Origin: Gerris lacustris
Taxonomy: Eukaryota > Arthropoda > Insecta > Hemiptera > Gerridae
NCBI GenBank assembly: GCA_951217055.1
Contig: OX578276.1
Span: 73,780,644-73,844,643, forward strand
Length of the DNA: 64,000 nucleotides
Reading direction: 5' to 3'
Made by a program: the position numbers and the translations under genes. The notes below the pieces were generated by a model. It had not been told where the DNA came from. It searched no databases and saw nothing but the letters and a program-made list of their open reading frames with translations. Positions 10,475 through 23,659 of this stretch are shown piece by piece; position 1 is the first letter of the stretch, and the number at the start of each line of letters is the position of its first letter.

Positions 10475-10915
10475 AATTTAGCGATCTTTATCACTTCATA
10501 GTAGTGTCGGTGTTCGTTTTACTAAAAAAAAATATTTAAAAAAAGTTGTTTGTCTCATTAAATAGATGAAGTTAGAATTTTTTCCCGTCCAAAAATTCAA
10601 ATTTTAAATTCGAAGCTTACGTTTACGCGAGCGTTGCGCGTGAACGCTTGGGCGGATAATGTTGTCCAACGAACTTGTCCCGGACATTGGTAAAATGAAC
10701 ATGTGTACCAAATTTCAATTAAGTCGGTCAACTTTTACTCCAGTTATCACCATCGGTAGATTTCGTGAAGGATTTTGCGTGACGGTGATTTTGTGACGGT
10801 GATTTTGTGACGGTTATTTTGTGACGGTTATTTTGTGACGATGATTTTGGTCGTTTTTTGTCGGATTCAGTCCCGGGGTCCAGAACGTGCCATAAGGAAC
10901 TTCCTTCCAAAATGT
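10475..10915 (+). repeat. Family B repeat with an 18-bp GTGACGGTGATTTT array
   Basis: The first half (GTAGTGTCGG, TACGCGAGCGTTG, GTGAACGCTTG, GATAATGTTGTC) matches the start of the family A copy near 44.1-44.4 kb, so the two families share a head. The second half has TTTTGTGACGGTGATTTTGT-type units of 18 bp repeated four to five times (about 10776-10850). It ends GTCCCGGGGTCCAGAACGTG, CATAAGGAACTTCC. An inverted copy lies at 54370-54640. The apparent 60-codon minus frame is the repeat array. Confidence 0.6.
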
Positions 10916-10999
10916 TTATCAGTATGACATGTTATAACTATCATATATTGATATGTATAACATATCAATTTAGAAGTCTTAAAGTGTAGAAACACTTAT

Positions 11000-13140
11000 T
11001 CTGTTGACAGGCTTCCGTTTTAATTATTTCAGTGACGTCAACTCCACTAGCGCTGTTATTCTTCAAATTTTATATCTTCACAATCGAAATCTTAAAGGGT
11101 TTTTTTTACATTTTTTGATAATTCTTTTATATATGCTAGCATTTGAATTATTTTATGTTCTCTGTTTATTTATTTTGGTGGTGTTTGCTCAAGCTATAGA
11201 CAAATATTTATTCATTACTTTTATAATGAAGTATTTTTTTTTCCAATTTTTCGTGAGTTTTTTGGTGAGTTGATATTACGGTGATTATTACGGAGGTTAT
11301 TATAGGATTATTTTTACGGTGATATCAACGATCCGTTGATTTCGAAGTTGGACGTTTCATTTTCATAACTTGAGGCATTTATAGAGGCGTTGGCCATCAT
11401 GGCATTAACACATAGCAAGAAAGATCAAATGACGGTCGGAAATTAATTCCTTTTAATTTAATTTGGATTTGTGCCAAATAATAGTTTATTAAGATACGGT
11501 TCAAAGCATTTGCTTCAGGAAAATGGATTTGCATGAATAGTACAATTAAATACTACGCAAAAGAACTAATTATAAATTCTCTTGCCATCAGAAACAACTT
11601 TGAAATTAGAAGCAAAAGGTTTAAGGACAATTTTGATCAACTAATTGATTGAAAATAAAATAATTAAAAAGTTAGATATAATCTTCAAGGATAAAGTTTA
11701 ACCTTAGATAGTGTTCCTTGATAAATCATAAGTGTGCAGTCTGTAACAAGGAGCGACAATAGAGTTATATAACTTCAAGTTTCACATATCACCGCAAAGT
11801 AATTCAAAGTCACCAACACTCCACACTTCAAAACTTAAACTAATGTGATACTTCCACGTGTCTGAAACATAAGTTTTCTTAATTATTTTATAATTATACG
11901 TGGGTGACACAAAAATAATTGCCTAAAAGGTTCTACTAGTAAACTAGAGTGAATTAAAAAAAAATTGACTTAGGATTTTGGAGACAAAAAATGTCTGACT
12001 TCAGAATAATCACAATGCATCCGATACACCATTAGTAAGCATGGAAACAATATTTATTAGCAAAGAAGCGTTAATGTTATTCATACAATAAGAATCAGGA
12101 TAAATAATGACGTCATAGAGTATAGTAATGCATTTAAGATCAGTGTATGTAATAACTGCAATTGTGATAATAGACATTGAGATTATTGTAATATATAAGG
12201 ATGATGATCAAATAATTATAATGAGAATACATACAAAGCATTCAAGAACTTAGTTAATAATCTTGAATCTGACGCATTCTTATGATTCGCGTTCCAGAAA
12301 AAAAGCTAAACCATTATTAGGATTGTTTCATTTAACCTTTTAAAGCACCGAAACAATCCTCTGATCACAGTAATGTGATCAGAGTGACCAGCGATGAGTA
12401 ATATTTTAAACTGAAATTCCTATCACTTGCTCTTTTTACAGAAACGAATAAGTTAACTAATTTTTTAAGGTTTTAACTAAATCTAAGGAGCTTAGCAAAT
12501 GTATTTCAATTATTATATCATCGAGAAAAAAAAATCAACTAGTTTAAAGTTTAAAATAAAAATAATAGGGGTAGAGCTTTAAGTAAGAGCAAGGAAAGGA
12601 TTTAAATCGAAGACCAAAATATTTTTTTTAAGTAGATAAAAGAAAAAGGTTTAGAGTTTAGAACAAAGTGAAAGGGCATTAGTATTAGTCCAAAAACAAC
12701 TAAAAACCAAATAGAGCTTACCGGAATCGTTAGCCTTATTGAAATGGACTAAGGTGAAATGGCTAAGGATTTAAAAGATGTTTTAAAGATTTATGTAATT
12801 ACATCATTTAACACAAAGGTACTACATAAAATCCCTCATGACGGGGTTTTAAGCAACAACTTTCTACTAAATGTTGACTAAAAAGTAACATTGCCACAGT
12901 CATTTTAAAGAGCAACATAATTTTTGTAAAATTCTATTTAATCTATTCGTCTATTTCAGGCTAATTAAATGTAAGCTTTTAAACTCTTGTCAAAAATTTA
13001 GTATTATTAATATTAAAACAAATTAAACTAAAATAGTTGTTTTTTTAAAAATAAAATTTAAGATAATACCCAGCAGCAAAAAAATGAGACTGATTTATCC
13101 TAATTGATGAAGTTATCCTTGATCAACTTATCCTAACTAA
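11000..13140. other. AT-rich non-coding stretch
   Basis: No convincing gene. An 89-codon plus frame at 11004-11273 is hydrophobic because of T-rich composition. The only structure I can support is a pair of adjacent hairpins at 12319-12384. Confidence 0.5.
12319..12384. other. Two adjacent hairpins
   Basis: AGGATTGTTTC (12319-12329) pairs perfectly with GAAACAATCCT (12350-12360). It is followed at once by CTCTGATCAC (12359-12368), a 6-nt loop and GTGATCAGAG (12375-12384). Both stems are perfect and overlap by two bases. They could mark the end of an element or a structured RNA. Confidence 0.55.
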
Positions 13141-13224
13141 TCAAATCATTAGGAAGTTTGGAGTGAATCTAAGGTCGATGGAAAGAGGCACGATAAGTCA
13201 CACTGGGAAACAATAGAGAGTCTA

Positions 13225-13490
13225 ATCAAGTTTAGACGACGCCGACATTGGAAGAATGGTAATAGAATGAAAGTGGAGTTAGGCTGACCATATCGCCAGG
13301 ACAAAATATGACAGGTAGGATAGATATGACAAGGACCTAAAAGAGTTGGAGAGGAGCAGAGGAAAATCAAAGAAGAAATGAGATAACAAAATGAAGATAT
13401 TATGTGGAGGAGTTATATGGCAACGTGTAGTGAATGATACGAGAGACTACGAAAAGGATGCAGAAAGTTTATGTAGATTTATAACATTTT
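13225..13490 (+). pseudogene. C-terminal fragment of an RTE-like LINE ORF2
   Basis: Translation with one frame change gives a DHIAR block, K/R-rich blocks separated by stops, then ILCGGVIWQRVVNDTRDY. These align in order with residues 841-897 of the intact 911-aa protein at 60910-63645 (GHIAR, CGGETWQRVAQDRQEW). Several in-frame stops are present. Only the extreme 3' end of a 5'-truncated copy survives; a short (AT)n tract follows at 13511-13527. Confidence 0.75.
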
Positions 13491-13702
13491 AACAAAAGGA
13501 AGAAACAAAAAATATATATATATATATAAATAAAACATTTTAATGTCTTATTTTATAATTCAAAGGGGGAAGGGTAATACAATAAAAGTGTTTATCTACG
13601 ATTAATACGAAATACAAACATTATATCTTTGTTTAGATGCGTAGAAAGTGATTATTTACGTACTTGTATTCATTGCGCATGCGCGTCTCATAGTTCTGAA
13701 TG

Positions 13703-13744
13703 ATTCCTCTTCTTTACCACACTAGTGCGGTAAAGAAGAGGAAT
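13703..13744. other. 42-bp near-perfect palindrome
   Basis: The arms ATTCCTCTTCTTTACC..ACTAGT and ACTAGT..GGTAAAGAAGAGGAAT match at all but one pair, with ACTAGT at the centre. There is effectively no loop, so it can extrude as a cruciform. It lies between the NRF-1-like site and the small ORF. Confidence 0.85.
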
Positions 13745-13849
13745 TCTTCAGCTTTACGCACGATTAGAGAGTTTGTTTACATTTAACAAAACTAATTTGC
13801 AATTCTTTTATTAAAATAACTGTTTATATCGAGTTTTTAGTGAAAAACA

Positions 13850-13939
13850 ATGAATGAATCAAGTGACTTTGACGAAAATATGGAGAATAATACTCCTCCA
13901 GAAATAATTAATTCGGCAACAAATACAACTCAAGATTAA
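13850..13939 (+). pseudogene. Short acidic ORF, possible truncated first exon or frameshifted gene start
   Basis: A 29-residue frame begins MNESSDFDENMENN and ends ...TNTTQD before TAA. In the +1 frame the sequence stays open as ..LMPSLSREEIRTYMQQVYFYL.. to 14034. This suggests one longer reading frame broken by a one-base shift near 13935. I do not recognise the family. Confidence 0.3.
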
Positions 13940-14033
13940 TGCCATCTTTATCAAGAGAAGAGATACGAACTTACATGCAGCAAGTTTATTTTTATCTGTA
14001 TTTATTATTTAAATCTAACAATCGTAGATAAAG

Positions 14034-14167
14034 TACGGTACGCTACTCGTGCGAAAACGGCATTTTGCATTGCTCGTGTGGTTTTACAACCCTCGCTGTC
14101 GCTCGGGTGCAAACTCCACACTCGCATGCAAAATGCTACTTTCCGCACTCGACGCGTAATGTACTAT
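14034..14167. mobile_element. CpG-rich foldback element
   Basis: The left arm AGTACGGTACGCTACTCG.. (14034-14072) and the right arm ending ..GACGCGTAATGTACT (about 14129-14167) are imperfect inverted repeats of about 39 bp, both containing CATTTTGCA or its complement. The core is CpG-rich (CCCTCGCTGTCGCTCGGG). It lies against the right end of the preceding element and has no coding capacity. Similar CpG-rich foldbacks occur in other insect genomes, but I cannot name this one. Confidence 0.6.
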
Positions 14168-14404
14168 TTTATGTTTTAAAAAGAAAAAAGTTTATTGTTT
14201 TACCAAAATTTGCTTTTGTGTAACTTCAAATACTTCCTTTGCTTTATAACAATTTTATATTTACTTAGCAACAAATGGATTATTATTATTATTATCCCAA
14301 TTGAGCTCTTTTTTTTTAATTTTAATTAAAAGAAAGTGTATTGTTTAATAATATTTTCTTTTTACGCGGAGCACTAGTAAATTGAACTATTTGAAACAAT
14401 ACCT

Positions 14405-14990
14405 CGTTTTACTTTCTCATATAAAGAGAAAGATTTATGATGGCGCTAAAATTCGATATTTATGGATTTACACGTTTTGAAGTCCTTTGAGTCCAAAAAA
14501 GTGATTTTTAAATGTCTGTCTGTGCAGACGCCTGGAGCCTAAACTACTGGGCCGATTTTGACGAAATTTGGCATACATGTTCAGAAAAATCATACCCCGA
14601 TGCGAAATCGAGAAGTGAGTTTTAAGCTCCAAATTTGGGGACGTTACCCTCCAAAAAAAAACATTGAAAAAAAAATTATTTCTCGAAAACTGTTCACGAT
14701 TTTTATTTAAAAAATTCTAAAATGTAGTCCATTCAAATACGAATATTACGATATAAGCCGTTTTCCCAGGAAAAATCTAGTTTCTGGATAAAATAGCTTT
14801 AAACTCGGACGAAGAGAGGGCGGGTTCGATTCGCGCAGAGGAGAAGTATTTTTTATGAGACATTTTGATAAAATGTTCCCTAGTAATTAAATGTACCTAC
14901 GAAGACTAATAAATGAAAACACTGGGCTAAGTTATTATGAACTCGTATATGAGAAAGTTTGTCTGAGTTGTCTCGGGTCGATTTTTTTAT
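14405..14990 (-). mobile_element. Family C element, long form with tRNA-like B box
   Basis: A nearly full-length copy in reverse orientation. The left end is TTTACTTTCTCATATAAAGA; the right end is CGTATATGAGAAAGTTTGTC then TGAGTTGTCTCGG. Besides the usual blocks it carries GGTTCGATTCGCGCAG (14823-14838), matching the RNA polymerase III B-box consensus GGTTCGANTCC in part. Non-coding. Confidence 0.7.
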
Positions 14991-16084
14991 AGATGTTTAA
15001 AAACATAAGCTATATGTATATGTTTATAAGCTCAGAAAAACTTAAGACACATCAATATAAAAATTCATTAAATTGATAAAGCCTTATGCTATTTATGTAT
15101 AAATAATATATATATATTTTTTTTTTTTAGTTCAGATTTCAATAAATAATAATTTAACATATTTAAAATTGTAACAGTGTAAAGTAAAAAACCACAATAA
15201 AAGGTGCGAAAAGAACAATTTCCTTCAGAGATTAAACTGATTTTAAATTTATGATGGAGCATTTATAATACAATACTTTCTGAGTAATTAAAAGTTTAAT
15301 TTCTTACCACATTATAAAATTTAATATTTTGAAAACTTTGCAGTAAAGACTGTTGATATTCAAATTACAGGATATTCGGAGGAAATCTTATTTCATGGGT
15401 AAATGCTGGCAATGAAAGACATTCAGTAGCGGAAACAGTAATGGAGTAAGATGATTCCATCAAACGATGGCTTCGAACAAGGTTCTTTTCACCTCCTACA
15501 ACATTTCTCCGACAACTTATCTCCTCGGTCTGGTGGTCTCTCCTTAAGTATCTAATAACTACCTACTACCTTGCTCATTGAACTAAAGGAAATATATTTT
15601 ATTTTACTAATATATTATAAATTATACTTTACTCCTACATTCATCAATAAAATTTAGAAGCACAAACTTAAGTACTCTAAGAGTTCACACCTGTCTAATT
15701 GTAATTTTATTATAAAAGAAAAAAATGTGTTTATTTGTAGTCCGTCATGGTTACACCGTATATATCCAAATTTATATTTTCTATTACTTTTAAAATAATA
15801 TAGCACATAAAATTATTGATTTCTGTTGATTAAATATATACATATACACCTAGCGCGAGATGGTGGCTCCTAGAACAAGGCCGCCAGGCTTATACTGCAG
15901 GAGGTCTCTATACTTCTGGCCAATATTTTTACTACTTTTCTTCATTTTTTGCTGTGTCTTTTAAGACCTCATCAACATATCATTAGGTTATTACAGCACA
16001 GAAGATTGGCCACTTTACTCATTTACTCTTTGTAGCCATTCAGTGTGACTCATGTCTCACCTCTCTGGGATTTGATTCATTTTT
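14990..16084. other. Non-coding stretch
   Basis: Mostly A/T-rich. A less AT-rich part at 15410-15560 and a GC-richer patch at 15855-15925 have no recognisable frame. No gene or RNA identified. Confidence 0.4.
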
Positions 16085-16773
16085 AGGGTCCGTAGGCAAA
16101 ACCAAGGACCCTTATATTTTCCTGCGTGTGTCTGTCCGTCCCGTCCGGTCGCCTGCTCTCACGGCTACACCTTTCGTCCTATCACTTTGAAATTTGGCAT
16201 GTATGTGTCTTGTACCTACCCACACATTTTAAAAATATAGCGACTTAAAAAATTGTTTTTCAAAAATATTAGGGTAAAAAAACTTAAGGGTTAAATTTTT
16301 GTTATTTTTTTTTCGACACCGTGAGGGGTATCATATGAAAGGGTACGTCGAGCTGATTACAAAAATATATAATTCTTTGGTTATAACTTTGATAGGGCGA
16401 GCGTAGGCAAGTTTGAAGTGGATGTGAAACGTGTCCCCCCCTTCTATCTCGCTTATGTGAAGTGCAAAAAATGTAAAAAAAATCCTGAACATTCTTCGAC
16501 CAACAGTAAAGATACCACTTTTTGGAAATTTCTAAAAAAATATTATTTTATTTTTTATTGACAAAATACGTTTTTTTATAACTATGGTCTTTTCGATGTA
16601 TTTATATGGTTGTAGTCCGGTTCAGTGGCAAAAAAATACTTTATCAGGAGTTTGTTTATGTGTTTTGAGAATATCAGACCCATAGGATAGTTCAAAGTAA
16701 GCTTTTTAGCATTTTAGAAAACACCATCAATAGGGTACTACTTAAACTATACGCAGGGTTGCCTACGGACCCT
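16085..16773 (+). mobile_element. 690-bp non-autonomous element with AGGGTCCGTAGGC inverted ends
   Basis: AGGGTCCGTAGGCAAAACC at the left is mirrored by GGTTGCCTACGGACCCT ending at 16773. The left end is followed by GGACCCTTATATTTTCCTGC and a TGTCTGTCCGTCCCGTCCGG stretch, an arrangement common to insect inverted-repeat elements of this size. No transposase and no clear target duplication. The element starting near 47577 (AGGGTTTCGAGG..GAAACCCTTATG, then a GTCCGTCC stretch) has the same layout. Confidence 0.7.
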
Positions 16774-18370
<1,597 letters not shown>

Positions 18371-18374
18371 TATA

Positions 18375-18640
18375 AATAGAAAGAAAGTATTGTGATGGCG
18401 CCAAAATTACAATTTGATGGATTAACTCGTTTTGTGTCCTAAGACTAAAAAAATGGTTTTAAAAAATACGTGCGTATACTGTATGTGGATTTGTATTAAA
18501 AAAAAAAAATAAAATGTAGTCCATAAATAAATACGAATCTAACCATAAAGCCGTTTACGCGGAAAAGGCAAATAGTTCATGAGAAAATAGCTATTATATA
18601 ATTGTAAAGAGTTAAAGACAGGGTCCGATTTTCCGCCAGG
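18375..18640 (-). repeat. Degenerate family C copy
   Basis: Reverse-orientation copy with GAAAGTATTGTGATGGCGCC, AATGGTTTTAAAAAATACG, AAAATGTAGTCCAT, GCCGTTTACGCGGAAAA and a GGGTCCGATTTTCC block where longer copies have GGTTCGATTCC. Confidence 0.5.
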
Positions 18641-19562
18641 AAGGAATTATTGTTATTGTAAATTTTAATAACATTTTCAGTAATATTTAAATTTTTATCA
18701 ATACCTGAAACTACAGAAAAATAAAAAACACTTAACAATCTAACTCGTGTTTGAAAAGTTTAGTAAGATTTTTATTGGGATTTGAGATTTTTAAAATCAC
18801 TCCAAAAAGAGAAAATCATATCGGCCACTACTCCCTTAGTGTTATTTGAAATTATATAATACACAAGTTGTAAGTATATAAAAAATACAAAGATAGCGAG
18901 AAAATAGAGAGCAATATAAATACCAAGACTCAATATGAGAAAAAATAGATTTTTTTTTTTTTTCAACTTTCTTAAAAAAGAAAGGTCAGCAGATTTTTTT
19001 TTTTACTTTAGATTCGTGTTCTTCGTGGTTTGAAGATATTAAAACGCCCAATATTTTTCTTTTTTACAAATTTATTTGGGCGAAAAATTGGGTCGAAGAC
19101 CCCCAAAACACAATTTTTCCGAACTCTAGGCTCATTTTCCGGGAAAACTGTACGTATAGGAGAAATTTCGACTTCAGATTCGGATTCAGCAACCTCGAAA
19201 ACATAAAGTTCAGATAACATTTTCTTGGGGTACAAAAGTTCGATAAATTTTGCATAACAGTGTAATTAGAAGCCCCTAATATACAGCACATGTTAATGGT
19301 ACAAAATCTAATTTTAACTTACATACCGCTGCATATGATTTTGCAATAACTACAGGTAATTGAAAAAAAAACAACATGTTATGGCATAAGAGGCACTAAC
19401 ATATTTTTTTTTTTGGACACAACAAAATAAAGTTTCATTTTGTGTTCTATGAAAAGAATAACAAACACTACTTCTGTTAAAAACAACTACATTTTATTTT
19501 AAATTGAATTCACATCTAACATGTAGGTAAGTATAAAACAATAGCGACACACACGTCACCCG
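18641..19562. other. Non-coding stretch, repeat-like segment at 19010-19240
   Basis: A minus-strand frame (19008-19235) contains ESESEVEISPIRTVF, but it reads through a TTCGACTTCAGATTCGGATT / GGGGGTCTTCGACCC-type segment that looks like a dispersed repeat. Nothing else identified. Confidence 0.3.
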
Positions 19563-20985
19563 TCATCCCTCGTCCCTCACACTGTATTCTTCACCCTTCG
19601 AGTTGATAATTTCTCTGATAAACCTCCTATTTCTCACCAAGATTCTTCCACTGGGAAGTTTTAACGTGTATTTCCTATAATATGGACCTGCTTCTACAAC
19701 TACACCGAGTCTGCCCAACTACTTTGTTGCGTGATTCTGTATCTATACTCTAGATCCTACAGGGATTACCTTCAGCTTCCTTGCCCATTTATCAAATGCC
19801 AAATTCCTCACTTCCTTCTTTGCCTCTTTCCTGTCATCCTCATCAGCTAAAAATGTCCACTTGTATATGAAAGCACTTTTATGTACCGGTAATAAGGATT
19901 TTAAGGTGGACCAAACAGCATCTGAGCCGGTGACTGCCCCTCTACCTTTGGCGTGTTTCTACATTCCAGTAGACCGGCGAAGTATCGTGTTTCGTTTAAA
20001 ACTCCATTTTCCACACATTTTACTATAAGGCTTTTCACTACGGATAATATGAATTCATCTGTGGATAATGTGACCATGACGCTGCTGTCACATTCCAGCT
20101 GTTTAGGAACGTTTTTGTCTCAGCAGTCCCAAACTGGTGGGGGTTGTCAGTCCGCACCCTGAAAGGTACTCCTGTGTCTCCAAATATTTTTCTTAAGCAT
20201 TCAAACACTTCTGATGCTGTTGGGTTTCGATTTTCAAAAGCTTTTCTGTTTTGATAACAGAAAATCTATCAAAGTACACAAAGTACTTATTTTTAGCTGG
20301 GAACAAATCTTCCGAGACGTCTTGAAATGGTAGTATGGTTTGGGCTCTGACATTAATGGTTCCTTTTCAATAAGGCTTTCGATTTTTTCACTTTTCTATC
20401 ATGTAGTCAACAGTAACAGCTTTGGGTCCAATTATCTCCGGTTCTTTGAAAATCCTTCTTGTTTCTTCTCTGCCGAGAGTTGATATTTTACTTCTTATGA
20501 AATTTGTTTGAGCTTTCCAAACAACGGGTCTACTAAATGATTCCTTTGTTCTTCAGTAGCGCTGACAGCTACAATTTTATGCTTGATGAAAGATGATATG
20601 TGGTGCGTGATTTCTACTACGAGAAGGTCTTCCTTCGTTGGTAGGTCGACGGGTGCCCTAAAAAAGGCACCTGGAATCACATTTTCTTTGCCATTTTTCC
20701 TTTCTCCTTGGAAACTACAGCCTACTAATTTAGCTTTTAAACGCAGTAGCCTGGGGATCTCGACCTCGTCTAACATTTTGTTAATAATTATTGGAATGAG
20801 TGGTTTGTGTTCGGTGATAATTCTGAATCTCTATTAGCCGAGTACACTACACGACTCTTAGTAGTTACCATTGCGTACCTCATTTCTGTTTCGGACAGGA
20901 ATCTTGAGCCACATTGTCTTGAGCACATGGGATTGCTTTTTTGTAATAGAATAGAACCCAAACCGTTCAATCCTGAAACTATTAA
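19563..20985 (-). pseudogene. Ty3/gypsy retrotransposon pol remnant (RNase H to integrase C-terminus)
   Basis: Read on the minus strand, the order is RNase H (GLGSILLQ, SETEMRY near 20970-20790; EHKPLIPIINK and IPRLLRLKAK near 20815-20700), a GKENVI linker (about 20690), integrase core traces (FGDTGVPFRVRTDN near 20190; GQSPAQMLFG near 19935) and the integrase C-terminal module (GVVVEAGPYYRKYTLKLPSG, RNRRF) ending at a TGA at 19563-19565. Stops and frameshifts break it throughout. Reverse transcriptase, protease, gag and LTRs were not found, so this is an old, truncated copy. It is unlikely to make protein. Confidence 0.85.
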
Positions 20986-20999
20986 CCATTAAAATTGGA

Positions 21000-21110
21000 C
21001 TAATAGTATTTAAGATATGGTGGTTCGCGAAAATGTTGACAGAGACACGAGAACAAAAATGTTCCCCGGTGATTAAAACTGATTTCTATCCAGGAGTTTG
21101 TTAAATGACA
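21000..21110 (+). repeat. Family A fragment
   Basis: AATAGTATTTAAGATATGGT, GGTTCGCGAAAATGTTGACA and GAACAAAAATGTTCCCCGG match the 22.98-23.1 kb part of the fuller family A copy. It directly abuts the gypsy remnant. Confidence 0.6.
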
Positions 21111-22590
21111 AACTATAAAATTTAGAGAGTTCCTTTCATAAGAAAAGTCTATTATTTCGTAGAATATTAAAATAATTACGGTCATATTCTCATCTCGGTG
21201 AAAGAGGAAATAAAAAATCAAGGCTAAATTCTATTTTATGTCATTTGTTTTGTCTAAAGCAACGAGGATATGAAGATAAAAAGTCATATTCTCGGAAAAT
21301 AGTAAACAAGTTATGACTTCAAATCAAACTATGTAGACTTATACCATGAGGAAATTAAATCAACAAACAGTAATCAAAAACTGAATCACTCGTAGGATAT
21401 GATTCACTAGGGCCATAATCTATAGACGCCTGACTATAAGCAAGTAAACTTGATACTAACTGCGATAATCTTCAAAGTTGTGAATAACAAAAGTTTATCA
21501 GTTTATAAGTCTTATCTATGTATTATTTAAGGAAAAATTACAGAAAAAAAAGGATAAAATAATGGGAATTACAGAAGTACGTTTAGGTATACACGTGGCG
21601 TTTTCTCATAGAAAAGCAATTTTCCACATTTTTCTCATGGAAACATTTTAAAATGTTGGAGCAGAGAAGTTATTTAAACAGGAAACGTATATAAGCACTC
21701 AGGGCAAGAGTTTACGGCATCTGTGCCCCCGCATTCTCTTCGCTATTCTTAAATTATTATGCCTCTCTTTTTTTCATTCTGAAATTCCATTTCCAAGGCT
21801 TTAAGTCTTTGCACGCACTCTAGCTTAAACTTTTACTATCACTTAAAGAAAAGCCCTGTACTTTATCGATGTTAAACTACTTTTAAAATTTTTTATCTAT
21901 AAACTATAAAAGAGAAAGAAAAATGTTATAAAATTTAAATTAGATAAACCTTAAAACGTATTCGAGAGGTAGGAGGTCTTACTTTATCTCCAGATTCTTC
22001 TCTACCCTTAAAAAATCAAAAAATGAACTAGGGTCAATATTACATACTTCAGGTCACATACTACTGACCTTAAAATCATCAACAAAAAACATTTCTAATT
22101 ATCGGTTTTAAAGAAGGTTTACCAATAAAGTATAAAAGTCATAAAACAATTTAAGATGAGGCATGCTTAAGAGGCATTAACTTTTGGGGATAAATGATAA
22201 AAAAAGTTGTAACCACCGGTGATAAAGATAATAAGGTTTACGTTATTATTTGGGAACAAATCAAAGTGATTGAATAATTTATAATTTAACACTTACTTTT
22301 CGAGATTAAATTTCAATTTTTAACAATGGATTCAAAATTGGTGAAGCATATTTATGTTGTCTTTAAAGAAACATTCTGAGCAAAGAAGCAATGTCATTGG
22401 AAGCTTATTTTTTTTGCTCTGTAGGTCGTTGTACCTTCGAAAAGGATGAGTAAAAACCAAATTCCAAGTTAACTCCATTTTAAACAAAACATAAAAACAT
22501 TAGATTGTTTGAAATTTAAAAAAAGCACTTTTTATAACAAAAAAAGAAAAGAAGAACAGGACCTTGATTAAAAATAAAAAACAATAGAAA
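21111..22590. other. AT-rich non-coding stretch
   Basis: No gene, RNA or element end recognised. Confidence 0.5.
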
Positions 22591-23210
22591 AAAATAAATG
22601 TGGTCAATTAGTGTTGTACATTGTATACATAGCTTCCTCGCGTCCTGTTTCGTATACTTTAATGCTTTTATACTTTCAAAAGCAATGATTGTCAATTTTT
22701 TTTTTAATTTTCCCCCCATTTTTTAATTTGTCAAAATTGTTTTGATTTTTACACGAATTAAAGTATCAACTTAGGAAATTTAAAGAGCTTAGACGTTCAA
22801 TAATAATCTGGGGCTATCTACGGGCCACTTTCGACAAATTATCCAAATTTCATTAAAACCAGATAATTGCCAGATAATTTATAATTGTAGGTGTAAATAA
22901 ATGTATGTTTGTGGAATAGAAACAAATAGGCACAAAAGGTTAACATTTGTATGGGACCAACAATGGGCTGATTATGACCTACCATCCAAATTTATTATAC
23001 GGACGTGTAGTATTTAAGATATGTTGGTTCACAATAATTGAGCGACAGACAAACCGACAGATAGACACGGAACCAAAAATGTATCCTGGTGTCTGAAACG
23101 GATTTCTGTCTTGGTATTTTTGGAATCGGAGACATGAAAAAACCTTTGTTCTTCAGAACGAGGACATAGCTTCCGTTACCTTCGGTAAGCTCGGAAGCAA
23201 AATAAATTAA
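22590..23210 (+). mobile_element. Family A element, nearly full length
   Basis: It starts near CAATTAGTGTTGTACA..ATAGCTTCCTCG and ends CTTCCGTTACCTTCGGTAAG then CTCGGAAGCAA, so TAGCTTCC and GGAAGC form short inverted ends. Internal blocks are GGGCTATCTACGGGCC, CATTAAAACCAGATAA, GGGACCAACAATGGGC, a GACAGACAAACCGACAGATA stretch, GGAACCAAAAATGTATCC and GAAACGGATTTCTGTCTTGG. Non-coding. It serves as the reference for copies at 5.6, 8.1, 21.0, 25.6, 25.9, 44.0 and 45.5 kb. Confidence 0.65.
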
Positions 23211-23659
23211 ATTGTCATAATATTTATAACGTAAATAATTATTTTTTTTACGACAGGCAAAAAAAAGATCAAAGAAAAAAAAATTGTTGGCTATACATAT
23301 TTAAAAGAAAAAAAAATGGTTATTTTACTTTTATAAAAGTTAAGGGAAAAATATGGTAGATATTAACAAAAAAGTTATTTTACATTAAATTGGAGTAAAA
23401 TAAGCAAAGGGCAGAGAGACTTTATACCAAAAATTAAAGAATACAACATTAATTTAAAGTTAAGCTCGGCGAGAAAGGAAAAATTCCCCAAATCTGCCAA
23501 AGCCAAACTATCTGATCTAATTTTGTAATTAGCACTGACACTGCTCATCTTAGAGGGGGAATATAACAGAGAAATAATTATATTTTGCGAAGAAAGGTTT
23601 CTACAGAAAAATATAAATTAATTTTTATCGTACTACAATAGTCACAATGTTTATCAATA

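Larger units (their letters stand above)
13591..14034 (+). mobile_element. About 440-bp element with 13-bp inverted ends, GC-rich start and small ORF
   Basis: TTTATCTACGATT (13592-13604) is inverted as AATCGTAGATAAA near 14021-14033. Inside are a perfect NRF-1-like palindrome TGCGCATGCGC (13674-13684), a 42-bp near-perfect palindrome (13703-13744, one mismatch) and an ATG in AACA context opening a 29-codon acidic frame (13850-13939). A second frame continues after its stop. The layout looks like a promoter plus the 5' end of a degraded transposase gene. Class unknown. Confidence 0.5.

Noticed and set aside
10728..10910. 60-codon minus-strand frame rich in K, S, Q, N, R and H
   Set aside because: It is the 18-bp repeat array of family B read through.
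11004..11273. 89-codon hydrophobic plus-strand frame that looks like a membrane protein
   Set aside because: The hydrophobicity comes from T-rich DNA; no family resemblance, start context or neighbouring exon.
19008..19291. Two overlapping 75-codon minus-strand frames with an acidic ESESEVEISP segment
   Set aside because: Looks like a dispersed repeat segment with TTCGACTTCAGATTCGG blocks; no protein family match by eye.
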